A DNA stretch of 44,022 nucleotides from Flavobacteriaceae bacterium UBA2540 (GTDB taxonomy: Bacteria; Bacteroidota; Bacteroidia; Flavobacteriales; Flavobacteriaceae), in assembly GCA_002340765.1 (NCBI GenBank), contig DDMS01000032.1, positions 1 through 44,022 on the forward strand, read 5' to 3'. The position numbers and the translations under genes are program-made. The notes under the pieces were generated by a model. The model was not told the DNA's origin, did not search any database, and saw only the letters and a program-made list of their open reading frames with translations. Position 1 is the stretch's first letter. Every line of letters starts with the position of its first letter. This document shows positions 15,722-24,301 of this stretch, piece after piece.

Positions 15722-17113
15722 TTAATATCCTAAAATAGATAATAATTCACTGCTTTTTTGTTCTTCTTTAAACACTTTTGTGGTGATTTTTCCTTCTTTA
15801 TCTTTATCAATCAAAATAATTTTTGGATGTGGAATCAAACAGTGTTGCAATCCTCCAAAACCACCAATTGATTCTTGATAAGCGCCTGTATTGAAAAAAC
15901 CAATGTATAAAGGTCTGTCTTTTTCATAAATTGGCAAATAAATAGCATTGATGTGTTGTTCTGAGTTGTAATAATCATCACTATCACAAGTTAATCCACC
16001 CAATAAAACACGTTCATATTTAAAATTCCATTTGTTTATTGGCAACATAATAAAACGTTTATTAATTGCCCAAGAATCAGGTAAAGTTGTGATAAATGAT
16101 GAATTAATCATATTCCAACGTTCACGATCATTTTGTTTTTTTTGGTGCAATACTTCATAAATCGCCCCACTTGCTTCACCAACCGTAAAGCTTCCAAATT
16201 CTGTAAAAATATTTGGAACATCAACTTCTGCATCTTTACAAGATTCATTGATTTGGTAAATAATTTCATCAATAATGTATTGATAATCAAATTCGAATGC
16301 TAATGAATTTTTAATCGGAAATCCACCTCCAATATTCAAACTATCCAATGTTGGACACACTTTTTTCAAACTGATATAAACAGAAATACACTTCACCAAT
16401 TCATTCCAATAATAGGCATTGTCTTTAATCCCTGTATTGATGAAAAAATGCAACATTTTCAACTCAACATTCTTATCCTCAGCAATTTCACGTTCATAAA
16501 AAGAAACAATATTTTTATAGCCAATTCCCAATCTAGAGGTATAAAATTCAAATTTTGGTTCTTCTTCTGATGCAATTCTAATTCCGACTTTGAACTTTTT
16601 ATTTATATGTTCTTGCAGCATATACAATTCCTCATAATTATCGATAATCGGAATGCAATTCGTATGACCTAAATTGATCAAATCTGCAATATTTTCGATG
16701 TATTTATCTCTTTTAAAACCATTGCAAATCACAAAATTCTTGTTGGTAAGTTTGCCTTCTTTCTTAAGGTTTTTTACAATATCAATGTCAAATGCTGATG
16801 ACGTTTCAATATGAATGTCATTTTTCAATGCTTCATCCAAAACGTACTTAAAGTGTGAACTTTTAGTACAATAGCTATAAAAATATTTCCCTTTATATTT
16901 ATGTTTTTTTATACTTTCCTTAAACCAATCTTTTGCTCTATTGATATTGTCTGAAATTTTTGGCAAATAGGTAAATTTCAATGGCGAACCATATTGTTCA
17001 ATTAATTCCATTAAATTGATCTCATGCCAAAATAATTTGTTGTTTTCTGTTTTGAACTCCTCTTTAGGAAATTCGAATGTTTGGTCTATTAAATCTTTAT
17101 ATTTTGTGTTCAC
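15722..17113 (-). CDS. speA: biosynthetic arginine decarboxylase, PLP fold III
   Basis: A 463-residue PLP enzyme of the alanine-racemase-like decarboxylase fold, expected to convert arginine to agmatine as the first step of polyamine synthesis. The Schiff-base lysine is Lys84 in YSYCTKSSHF, followed by HIETSSAFDIDIV, the Gly-rich phosphate-binding LNIGGGFPIK, and the C-terminal LLGGLTCDSDDYY with the active-site Cys-Asp pair. It is shorter than E. coli SpeA and resembles the Bacteroidota form. It starts with GTG at 17111-17113. It heads the operon with the agmatinase-like and DHS-like genes. Arginine as substrate is inferred from these neighbours. Confidence 0.9.
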   Translation of the reverse strand: MNTKYKDLIDQTFEFPKEEFKTENNKLFWHEINLMELIEQYGSPLKFTYLPKISDNINRAKDWFKESIKKHKYKGKYFYSYCTKSSHFKYVLDEALKNDIHIETSSAFDIDIVKNLKKEGKLTNKNFVICNGFKRDKYIENIADLINLGHTNCIPIIDNYEELYMLQEHINKKFKVGIRIASEEEPKFEFYTSRLGIGYKNIVSFYEREIAEDKNVELKMLHFFINTGIKDNAYYWNELVKCISVYISLKKVCPTLDSLNIGGGFPIKNSLAFEFDYQYIIDEIIYQINESCKDAEVDVPNIFTEFGSFTVGEASGAIYEVLHQKKQNDRERWNMINSSFITTLPDSWAINKRFIMLPINKWNFKYERVLLGGLTCDSDDYYNSEQHINAIYLPIYEKDRPLYIGFFNTGAYQESIGGFGGLQHCLIPHPKIILIDKDKEGKITTKVFKEEQKSSELLSILGY

Positions 17114-17202
17114 TTTTTATCTTTATAAGGTATAATAAATAATTTATACTAAAATGTTTTGAATTTTAGTTTGAATAATTTGATATGTTAAAGTGATTAT
17201 AA

Positions 17203-17520
17203 TTACTGAATAATTTGCAGGTAAACAAAATGCAATTTAAAATATCGTTGCAATTCTTCAGGAAAAGAAGATGGAATAAGCTCGATTTTATGATCGCATA
17301 TCCAAAATTTAGTATAATAATGATTCTTCAAAAATAAATATTGTACGAAACAAGAAAAACAACACATTTTACTTAAATAAGCATGACAAAAATAACTGTT
17401 TTTCTCATACGAAAACAAAAAAGCAAGAAAAAGTGATTTTTTTTCAAACGTATTATTAATTAAGCTGAGTAAATCAATCTTCCGGAGAAAATCCGAATAG
17501 ATCCTCAAAAATCTCATCAA
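17203..17520 (-). CDS. possible small aromatic/Cys-rich protein
   Basis: A 105-codon frame that starts inside the 3' end of the SSL2-type helicase gene (47 bases of overlap, different frame) and ends 90 bases before speA. The product has a hydrophobic, Cys- and aromatic-rich middle (SYFCHAYLSKMCCFSCF) and a natural-looking C-terminus (HKIELIPSSFPEELQRYFKL). I do not recognise it. The start is uncertain: ATG 17518-17520 is the only ATG before codon 50. It fills the 17114-17473 gap, where nothing else is evident. It may be a real coupled gene or a 5'-truncated remnant. Confidence 0.4.
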   Translation of the reverse strand: MMRFLRIYSDFLRKIDLLSLINNTFEKKSLFLAFLFSYEKNSYFCHAYLSKMCCFSCFVQYLFLKNHYYTKFWICDHKIELIPSSFPEELQRYFKLHFVYLQIIQ

Positions 17521-19021
17521 AATTTGAGCGCAAATGAGTATTTAGTTTTTTTCGATAATCGTCTTTCAGCCAAGTTACAAAATTGTGAGTACTTTTCGAA
17601 ATACATTTTGCATATCTATTAATACGATCATCAATTTCTTCACCTAATTTTTTTGCTAAAATCAAAGCATCAAAAACATCTTCGCTATTTTCTACACATA
17701 TTTTTGCATGATGCTCTATCGATTTTTCGAGCACTCTTTTTGATGATTCTCCTGCTCTAATCGTTTCTATATAAACTCTTTTCACATCAAAAAATAAGTC
17801 TTTCGATTTTGCAAAATCTTTTTTAACATCTGCTGGCAATTCAAATCGAAAAGAGCTTTCTATTTCTTCATCTGACAAAATAGCGTTCAAATAATAATCT
17901 GGAGATCTGAACATTTTTTGCCAATCCAAATCTGCACCCCAAGCTCCAAATCTATAGAAATTATTTCCTAAATCAATGACTTCAAAATTAATTTTATTGC
18001 CGAAAATTCGAGAACCACGCCCAATCATTTGGTAATATAAAGTCAATGATTTTGTTGCTCTATTGAGTATAATCGCCTCAATACTTGGTTCATCAAATCC
18101 CGTTGTTAAAATACTTACAGAAGTGATAATTGCATTGGGCGTTTTGTGAAACCATCTTAAAATGAGTTCGCGTTCTTTTTTGGTATTGGTATTGTCAAGA
18201 TGTGCAATTGGATACCCTGCTTTTTTAAAGGCTTGAAAAACCTGAATTGACGTGTTGATTCCGTTATTAAAAATCAGTGTTTTTTTATCTTTTACAGTTT
18301 CTTCATAAGCTGAAACCAACTTATAAAGCATGTCAGAATTGCTATATAAATCTTCAGATGATTTTACGGTATAATCTCCATTCGCACCTACCTCTAACGA
18401 CGTCAAACCAACATTATATGAATACATATTTGCTTTCGCCAAATAGCCACTATCAATCAAATGTTGGATAGATTCGCCCACAAACAACTCATGATAATTT
18501 TCATACATTGGCAATTTGATATTTGAACTTAATGGAGTTGCTGTAACACCCAAAATAAAACAATCATCAAAAAACTTGAAAATTTTGGTAAATGAGTTGT
18601 AATGTGCTTCATCCACAATCACCAAACCAATATTTGAAATGTCAAATTTTTCGTCATTCAAACGATTGTTTAGGGTTTCAACCATCGCAACAAAACAACT
18701 ATATTTGTCTTGATCGTCTAATTTTGCAGTAGAATTGATGATTTTATTGGCTACGTTAAACTCATTCAGTATTTTTGAAGTCTGTTTGCTCAACTCAATT
18801 CTGTGCGTTAAAACCAACACTTTTTTGTTGAATCGTTTCAAATAACGTCTTACAATTTCAGAAAAAATAACCGTTTTTCCACCTCCTGTTGGCAATTGAT
18901 ATAACAAGTGATAATCTTGAGGTGCGTTTTCAAATCTTTTAAAAATCTCTTGAAGTGCATCTTTTTGATATCCGTATAATTCTTTTACTACTTTTCTTTC
19001 TGAAATGGTATTCTTTGACAA
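17474..19021 (-). CDS. DEAD/DEAH-box helicase, SSL2/type III restriction-like
   Basis: A 515-residue SF2 helicase. Walker A is PTGGGKT at residues 44-50, DEAH at 137-140, then GVTATPLSS (motif III) and a C-terminal domain with YYQMIGRGSRI (motif VI). N-terminal YQKDALQEIF acts as the Q-like motif. The helicase core ends near residue 370 and is followed by about 145 mostly helical, charged residues. Relatives act in DNA repair or as loose homologs of restriction helicases. No methylase or nuclease genes lie next to it, so a restriction system is not supported. The gene stands alone with a -7 box upstream. Confidence 0.9.
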   Translation of the reverse strand: MSKNTISERKVVKELYGYQKDALQEIFKRFENAPQDYHLLYQLPTGGGKTVIFSEIVRRYLKRFNKKVLVLTHRIELSKQTSKILNEFNVANKIINSTAKLDDQDKYSCFVAMVETLNNRLNDEKFDISNIGLVIVDEAHYNSFTKIFKFFDDCFILGVTATPLSSNIKLPMYENYHELFVGESIQHLIDSGYLAKANMYSYNVGLTSLEVGANGDYTVKSSEDLYSNSDMLYKLVSAYEETVKDKKTLIFNNGINTSIQVFQAFKKAGYPIAHLDNTNTKKERELILRWFHKTPNAIITSVSILTTGFDEPSIEAIILNRATKSLTLYYQMIGRGSRIFGNKINFEVIDLGNNFYRFGAWGADLDWQKMFRSPDYYLNAILSDEEIESSFRFELPADVKKDFAKSKDLFFDVKRVYIETIRAGESSKRVLEKSIEHHAKICVENSEDVFDALILAKKLGEEIDDRINRYAKCISKSTHNFVTWLKDDYRKKLNTHLRSNFDEIFEDLFGFSPED

Positions 19022-19041
19022 AGGTCTTAAAATTTAGACAG

Positions 19042-19049
19042 CAAAAATA
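19042..19049 (-). promoter_or_regulatory. -7 box of the SSL2-type helicase
   Basis: TATTTTTG on the minus strand matches TAnnTTTG, 20 bases upstream of the ATG. Confidence 0.45.
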
Positions 19050-19081
19050 AGACTTAAATATGGTTTGTATACAAGTTTATA

Positions 19082-19474
19082 CTATTTAAATCTTGATAAA
19101 TTTGTTTCAAGAATTTTATTATGTGACGCATTGTAAACACAATTTTCATTTTTAATCACCAATAATTGTGGAGACTCATGAACAACTTCAAACATTTTTG
19201 CAATGTCATTTGAAATAATTCTATATTGCAACAAATCTAAATAATAGACTTTTAAGAATTGAAATTCTTCCATAAACAAACTCTCAAATCGCTTGATAAC
19301 CATATTGCTAATCCCACATCTTGTTGAATGTTTGAAGATCAAAACTGTTTGAGTTTTTGAAATATTTTTCAACTCTTCTAATTGATTTTCAGTAGTTAAC
19401 AGAATCCATTGTGTCTTTTTTTTAGTATCTTTAGAGAAATCTTTGCTGCCAAATAAATTATTGAATAAGCTCAT
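19082..19474 (-). CDS. ytxJ: bacillithiol system redox-active protein YtxJ
   Basis: A 130-residue thioredoxin-fold protein. The signature FKHSTRCGISNMVIKRFE places a single redox Cys at residue 53, followed by YYLDLLQYRIISNDIA and HESPQLLVIKN with the cis-Pro. YtxJ-type proteins are thought to reduce bacillithiolated proteins, so its presence suggests that this organism uses bacillithiol as low-molecular-weight thiol. Length is slightly above the minimal family size because of the N-terminal LFNNLFGSKDF leader, which is common in Bacteroidota. It is divergent from clpB with a 142-base shared upstream region. A -7 box lies 16 bases upstream. Confidence 0.9.
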   Translation of the reverse strand: MSLFNNLFGSKDFSKDTKKKTQWILLTTENQLEELKNISKTQTVLIFKHSTRCGISNMVIKRFESLFMEEFQFLKVYYLDLLQYRIISNDIAKMFEVVHESPQLLVIKNENCVYNASHNKILETNLSRFK

Positions 19475-19490
19475 AAGCTTGGTTTTTTTG

Positions 19491-19498
19491 CAAAGGTA
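19491..19498 (-). promoter_or_regulatory. -7 box of ytxJ
   Basis: TACCTTTG on the minus strand matches TAnnTTTG, 16 bases upstream of the ytxJ ATG. Confidence 0.45.
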
Positions 19499-19548
19499 AC
19501 AAACTTTTAAGTCAAAAAGTCAGAAAAAAAGTATATTTCAAAGACAAA

Positions 19549-19614
19549 ATGACTGATTTAAATCACCAAATTCAAATGGTATTACAATTGATTCATGACA
19601 AGAAAAAGTACTAA
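19549..19614 (+). CDS. possible 21-codon leader peptide of clpB
   Basis: A short frame starting ATG at 19549 (MTDLNHQIQ...) and ending HDKKKY with TAA at 19612-19614, two bases before the clpB ATG. Its last codons (GACAAGAAAAAGTAC) overlap the purine-rich tract that must serve as the clpB ribosome-binding region. This arrangement would couple clpB translation to the leader. It could equally be a remnant or a chance frame. Confidence 0.35.
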   Translation: MTDLNHQIQMVLQLIHDKKKY

Positions 19615-19616
19615 AA

Positions 19617-22223
19617 ATGAACTTTAATAACTTTACTACAAAATCACAAGAAATAATTCAACTAGCGCAACAATTGGCGCAAAGTTATAGTCATAATCAA
19701 ATAGAAAACGAACATATTTTCAAAGCCTTAAAGGAGGTTGATGAAAATGTGTTACCTTTTTTATTGAAGAAATTGAATATAAATACTTCACTCCTAAAGC
19801 AGCTTTTAGAAAAGCAATTGCAAAGTTTTACAAAAGTTTCAGGTGCAGAATTGATCTTTTCTAGAGAAACTTCAAAAACGTTGGCTGAAGCAGCCATCAC
19901 GGCAAAAAGTATGAAAGATGAATTCGTTTCGATTGAACATTTGGTATTGGCAATTTTCAAATCGAAAAGCACTATTTCTCAGGTTTTAAAAGATCAAGGT
20001 GTTACCGAAAAAGGACTCATTTCTGCGATTGAAGAACTCAGAAAAGGCGAAAAAGTGACTTCCAAAAGTCAGGAAGAAACTTATAATGTACTCAATAAAT
20101 ACGCTAAAAATCTAAATCAATTAGCCAGAGATGGCAAGTTAGATCCAGTCATTGGAAGAGATGAAGAAATCAGACGTTTACTTCAAATTTTATCAAGAAG
20201 AACCAAAAACAATCCCATTTTGGTTGGTGAACCTGGCACAGGAAAAACTGCTATTGCAGAAGGTTTGGCTCACAGAATCGTTGATGGTGATGTGCCTGAA
20301 AATTTGAAAGATAAACTCATTTTTTCTTTGGATATGGGCGCATTAATTGCAGGTGCAAAATACAAAGGAGAATTTGAAGAACGTTTAAAAGCAGTTATCA
20401 AAGAGGTAACGACTTCCGAAGGCGATATTGTTTTATTTATTGACGAAATTCACACATTAGTGGGTGCTGGAGGTGGTCAAGGTGCCATGGATGCTGCAAA
20501 TATTTTAAAACCAGCATTGGCTCGTGGCGAATTGCGCGCAATTGGTGCCACAACTTCAGATGAATATCAAAAATATTTCGAAAAAGATAAAGCATTAGAA
20601 CGCCGTTTTCAAAAAGTATTGGTGAATGAGCCAGATACTGAAAGTGCGATTTCTATCCTTAGAGGTATCAAAGAAAAATATGAAACGCATCACAAAGTGC
20701 GCATAAAAGACGAGGCAATTATTGGCGCAGTTGAATTGTCTCAACGTTATATTACCAATCGTTTTTTACCTGATAAAGCCATTGATTTGATGGACGAAGC
20801 TGCATCTAAATTGCGCATGGAAATCAATTCAAAACCCGAAGAATTGGACGTTTTGGATCGTAAAATCATGCAATTAGAAATCGAAATTGAAGCTATCAAA
20901 CGTGAAAAAGACGAATCAAAGTTAAAATCATTACGTGCTGATTTGACAAATCTGAAAGAAGAACGGAATGAAATCAATGCGAAATGGAAATCTGAAAAAG
21001 AGGTGGTTGACAATATTCAGAATGTCAAATCTGAAATTGAAAGCTTAAAAATCGAAGCTGAAAAAGCAGAACGTGAGGGAGATTATGGAAAAGTAGCTGA
21101 AATTAGATATGGAAAAATAAAAGTGGCACAAGAGCAATTGGAAGTTTTTCAAAAAATATTGTCTGAAAATAAATCAGGAAACTCGCTCATCAAAGAAGAA
21201 GTTATTTATGGGGACATTGCTGAAGTAGTGGCGAAATGGACTGGAATTCCTGTGACCAAAATGATTCAATCTGAGCGTGATAAATTGCTAAAATTAGAAC
21301 AACATTTATACAAAAGAATGGTTGGTCAAGAAGAAGCGATTATTGCAGTTTCAGATGCTGTGAGACGTTCAAGAGCTGGATTGCAGGATCCTAGCAAACC
21401 AATTGGAAGTTTCTTGTTTTTAGGAACCACAGGTGTTGGAAAAACAGAATTGGCAAAAGCCTTAGCTGAATATTTGTTTGATGACGAAAATGCCATGACC
21501 CGAATTGATATGAGCGAATACCAAGAACGACATGCTGTTAGTAGATTGATTGGTGCACCACCAGGATATATTGGCTATGATGAAGGTGGACAATTAACAG
21601 AAGCTGTCAGAAGAAGACCTTATTCTGTAGTGCTTTTAGACGAAATTGAAAAAGCGCATCCTGATACGTTCAATATTTTATTGCAAGTGTTGGACGAAGG
21701 AAGATTAACAGATAATAAAGGACGTGTTGCTGATTTTAAAAACACGATTATCATCATGACATCCAATATGGGAAGTCATATTATCATGGAGAAATTTAGC
21801 AATCCCAATGCAGATTTAGAATCAATAACTGAATCGGCAAAAATTGAAGTGTTGGCATTATTAAAACAATCAGTCATACCTGAATTTTTGAACAGAATTG
21901 ATGATGTAATCGTGTTTACGCCACTCAATCAAAAAGATATTTTTGAGATTGTGAAATTGCAATTGAATAATTTGAAAAAAATGATTGGCGAAAAAGACAT
22001 CACTTTGGATGCTACTGATGAGGCAATTAAATACTTAGCTAACAAAGGTTTTCAGCCCGATTTTGGAGCAAGACCTGTAAAAAGAGTGATTCAGAAAGAG
22101 GTATTAAACCAACTTTCAAGAGAGATTTTGGCAGGAAAAATAACCACTGATAGCATTGTTTTATTGGATGCTTTTGATGACAAATTGGTCATTAGAAATC
22201 AGACTGATTTGTTTGAAAATTAA
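19617..22223 (+). CDS. clpB: ATP-dependent chaperone ClpB
   Basis: The full-length (868 residues) Hsp100 disaggregase, which works with DnaK/DnaJ/GrpE to extract and refold aggregated proteins. An N-terminal Clp-N double repeat (about 1-145) is followed by the first AAA+ domain with Walker A GEPGTGKT at 204-211 and LFIDEIHTLVGAG. The coiled-coil M domain comes next (about 405-520, rich in Glu/Lys: EAIKREKDESKLKSLRADL), then the second AAA+ domain with GTTGVGKT at 603-610 and VVLLDEIEKAH, and the C-terminal D2-small domain. Nothing is missing. The -7 region TATATTTC is a near match to the consensus. dnaJ and grpE are elsewhere in this window. Confidence 0.97.
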   Translation: MNFNNFTTKSQEIIQLAQQLAQSYSHNQIENEHIFKALKEVDENVLPFLLKKLNINTSLLKQLLEKQLQSFTKVSGAELIFSRETSKTLAEAAITAKSMKDEFVSIEHLVLAIFKSKSTISQVLKDQGVTEKGLISAIEELRKGEKVTSKSQEETYNVLNKYAKNLNQLARDGKLDPVIGRDEEIRRLLQILSRRTKNNPILVGEPGTGKTAIAEGLAHRIVDGDVPENLKDKLIFSLDMGALIAGAKYKGEFEERLKAVIKEVTTSEGDIVLFIDEIHTLVGAGGGQGAMDAANILKPALARGELRAIGATTSDEYQKYFEKDKALERRFQKVLVNEPDTESAISILRGIKEKYETHHKVRIKDEAIIGAVELSQRYITNRFLPDKAIDLMDEAASKLRMEINSKPEELDVLDRKIMQLEIEIEAIKREKDESKLKSLRADLTNLKEERNEINAKWKSEKEVVDNIQNVKSEIESLKIEAEKAEREGDYGKVAEIRYGKIKVAQEQLEVFQKILSENKSGNSLIKEEVIYGDIAEVVAKWTGIPVTKMIQSERDKLLKLEQHLYKRMVGQEEAIIAVSDAVRRSRAGLQDPSKPIGSFLFLGTTGVGKTELAKALAEYLFDDENAMTRIDMSEYQERHAVSRLIGAPPGYIGYDEGGQLTEAVRRRPYSVVLLDEIEKAHPDTFNILLQVLDEGRLTDNKGRVADFKNTIIIMTSNMGSHIIMEKFSNPNADLESITESAKIEVLALLKQSVIPEFLNRIDDVIVFTPLNQKDIFEIVKLQLNNLKKMIGEKDITLDATDEAIKYLANKGFQPDFGARPVKRVIQKEVLNQLSREILAGKITTDSIVLLDAFDDKLVIRNQTDLFEN

Positions 22224-22243
22224 GAAGTTTTTTTTAGTTATTA

Positions 22244-22320
22244 CGCAAAGTTGCAAAAATAAAGCACAAAAAGCACAAAGAAAATCAAATCAAACCTTTG
22301 TGAAACTTTTTGTTTTTTTT
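22244..22320. repeat. degenerate GCAAAG/CTTTG intergenic repeat
   Basis: After clpB, the segments CGCAAAGTTGCAAA, GCACAAAAAGCACAAAG and, inverted, CTTTGTGAAACTTTTTG form a loose palindrome. It resembles Bacteroidota intergenic repeats of the GCAAAG/CTTTGC type. The copy is short and mutated, so confidence is low. Confidence 0.35.
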
Positions 22321-22414
22321 ATATTTTTTTCAACAGCTCTCAAAATCAACTAAAAGCAATTGGCAGTTTTTATTTTAAATATTTTGTAAATTCGTTCATC
22401 AAAAAATAAACTCA

Positions 22415-22912
22415 ATGAGAAAATTCCTTTTTTTAGCAATTGTTTTTTTTGTTTTTATAAATTGTAAACAACCTCAAACCACCACCTATTATTTGATTCG
22501 ACATGCAGAAAAAGACCGAACAAACTCAACAAATCAAGACCCAAATTTGAATGAAGATGGATTAAAACGTGCTGAAAAATGGGCAACATATTTCAAAGAC
22601 ATTTCATTAGATGCTGTATACTCCACCAATTATAAACGAACACAACAAACCGCAAAACCAACAGCAAATACTAAAAAAGTAGAGATCCTCTCTTACAATC
22701 CCAGAGAATTGTATGCTGCTGATTTTAAAAAAGAATCTTTTGGAAAATCAGTGTTGATTGTGGGTCACAGCAATACAACACCAGCGTTTGTAAATGCTAT
22801 TTTGGGAGAAAAAAAATATGAGGATATGAATGATGATGACAATGCTACTTTATTTATAGTAACTATTAAAGGAAAAAATAAGTCTTGTAAAGTGCTGAAA
22901 GTTGGGTTGTAA
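22415..22912 (+). CDS. histidine phosphatase (phosphoglycerate mutase-like) lipoprotein
   Basis: A 165-residue member of the histidine phosphatase superfamily. The catalytic motif RHAEKD at residues 29-34 (His30 takes the phosphate), STNYKRTQQTA with the second Arg, and VGHSNTTP with the second His are all present. A lipoprotein signal ending at Cys17 (FINC) predicts export and lipid anchoring, unlike the cytosolic SixA or GpmB types. The natural substrate is unknown. It lies alone; its neighbour on the opposite strand ends 87 bases away with a REP-like palindrome between. Confidence 0.88.
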   Translation: MRKFLFLAIVFFVFINCKQPQTTTYYLIRHAEKDRTNSTNQDPNLNEDGLKRAEKWATYFKDISLDAVYSTNYKRTQQTAKPTANTKKVEILSYNPRELYAADFKKESFGKSVLIVGHSNTTPAFVNAILGEKKYEDMNDDDNATLFIVTIKGKNKSCKVLKVGL

Positions 22913-22935
22913 CCATAATTATTTATTTTATAAAT

Positions 22936-22962
22936 CCTGTAAGGTTTTAAAAATCTTTCAGG
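22936..22962. repeat. degenerate REP-like palindrome
   Basis: Arms of 13 bases (CCTGTAAGGTTTT and AAAATCTTTCAGG) pair with one mismatch and one G-T pair around a single-base loop. Core and one-base loop match the perfect copy at 10293-10325. It lies between convergent genes and may also act as terminator. Confidence 0.5.
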
Positions 22963-22999
22963 AAATAAATAAATCTAATTTCGTCTTTTAGTAATTAAC

Positions 23000-23725
23000 T
23001 TAATAAATCTTCACTTGCAAATCTTCCAATACAATTTCTGAAAGTTTCTCCAATTGCTTGTTTTCAAATGCTTTGTCAATATTGATAAGCTCAATTTTTG
23101 AATCTATTGGTTTGTAATTATCTACATCCACAAAACGAATTCCGTTTACAACTTGCTGATTTTTTACCACTCTAAAGCGTTTTCCTCCTCCATTTGTATA
23201 AAATGAATACGCTAAATAATCCATCATAAAGTCTTCTTTTCCAATCCAATAAATAAAAACATCTTCATGGTCTTTTCCTCCTCCATTTTCTGAAAAAGTA
23301 ATTTCAATCTTATAGTACTCTTTGCCTTGAATGTTGACAGAAGGTAGACGTTTTTTATGTACAGCTTTGTCATTCAACCCAAAAGGTAATACCGAAAAAT
23401 AATGTACAGAATTCACAGAATTGGAATAAATAGTTGCCAAAGAATCTGACAATTCAATCGGATTTCCGTCAATAAAACGCTGAAACTCTTTGTTGGTCAA
23501 TACATCAACGATAGAATCAAAACTTCTTGTCAATGAAAACAAACCTTTATTTCTAGTGGCTATATAGCTTTTGTTTCTAAACATAAAAGAAATAATAGCA
23601 TTTCCAATTTTATCAGAACCTGAAACACGCATGGTATTTTCAATCACTTCTTGGGCTGTCAATTCCTTTTTTGGAGATTGGCAAGCAAATAGTGTCACTA
23701 CAAAAAAAAATAAAATAGCTCTCAT
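23000..23725 (-). CDS. DUF6503 family lipoprotein
   Basis: A predicted exported lipoprotein of 241 residues when started at ATG 23725. That start yields MRAILFFFVVTLFAC, a clean lipobox with Cys15. The longer frame (254 residues, from 23764) would put 13 charged residues before the signal and is less likely. The body matches the DUF6503 pattern of Bacteroidota: EVIENTMRVSGSDKIGNA, then beta strands (GKEYYKIEITFSENGGGKDH, VFIYWIGKEDFMMDYLAYSF), ending with SEIVLEDLQVKIY. The structure is likely an elongated beta fold similar to LolA-type carriers. The role is unknown. It is divergent from smpB. Confidence 0.85.
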   Translation of the reverse strand: MRAILFFFVVTLFACQSPKKELTAQEVIENTMRVSGSDKIGNAIISFMFRNKSYIATRNKGLFSLTRSFDSIVDVLTNKEFQRFIDGNPIELSDSLATIYSNSVNSVHYFSVLPFGLNDKAVHKKRLPSVNIQGKEYYKIEITFSENGGGKDHEDVFIYWIGKEDFMMDYLAYSFYTNGGGKRFRVVKNQQVVNGIRFVDVDNYKPIDSKIELINIDKAFENKQLEKLSEIVLEDLQVKIY

Positions 23726-23794
23726 GAATTGTTTTTTAAGATTTAGTCTTTGAACTGATCGCAAAATTACATTTCTTTGACGAAACTAAAAATG

Positions 23795-23802
23795 TATCTT
23801 TG
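23795..23802 (+). promoter_or_regulatory. -7 box of smpB
   Basis: TATCTTTG matches TAnnTTTG, 31 bases upstream of the smpB ATG. Confidence 0.5.
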
Positions 23803-23833
23803 TATGATTTTATAATTAAAAATCCACCAGTGC

Positions 23834-24301
23834 ATGACTGTTCAGAAGAAGATCAACATACAAAACAAAAAAGCCCGTTTCGAATTTGAAATTTTGGACC
23901 TTTATGTTGCTGGAATTCAGTTAACTGGAACCGAAATAAAATCTATCAGAGAAAGCAAAGCTAGAATTACAGAGAGTTTTTGTGAATTTAATGACGCTGG
24001 CGAATTGTTTATCATCAATATGTATATTGAAGAATATGCTTTTGGGCATCATTTTAACCATAATCCAAAAAGCGAACGCAGATTACTGTTGAACAAACGT
24101 GAATTGCGCAGTCTCAAAAAAGATGTTGAGGCCAAAGGAAATGCCATTGTTCCGTTAAAATTATTCTTGAACGAGCGTGGTTTTGCCAAACTAGAAATTG
24201 CTTTAGGAAAAGGAAAAAAAACGCACGATAAACGTGATGTTATCAAAGATAGAGACAACAAAATAGATTTAGCAAGGGTCAAAAAGAGTTTTAATGCTTA
24301 G
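23834..24301 (+). CDS. smpB: SsrA-binding protein SmpB
   Basis: A 155-residue partner of tmRNA in trans-translation. It binds the tRNA-like end of SsrA and brings it to stalled ribosomes. Family landmarks are NKKARFEFEILDLYVAGIQL, LTGTEIKSIRESKARI, FIINMYIEEYAFGHHFNHNP, RRLLLNKREL and the basic C-terminal tail GKGKKTHDKRDVIKDRD. Length is normal. The last 8 bases overlap the start of maf, so translation of the two is coupled. The ssrA gene itself is not in this window. Confidence 0.96.
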   Translation: MTVQKKINIQNKKARFEFEILDLYVAGIQLTGTEIKSIRESKARITESFCEFNDAGELFIINMYIEEYAFGHHFNHNPKSERRLLLNKRELRSLKKDVEAKGNAIVPLKLFLNERGFAKLEIALGKGKKTHDKRDVIKDRDNKIDLARVKKSFNA

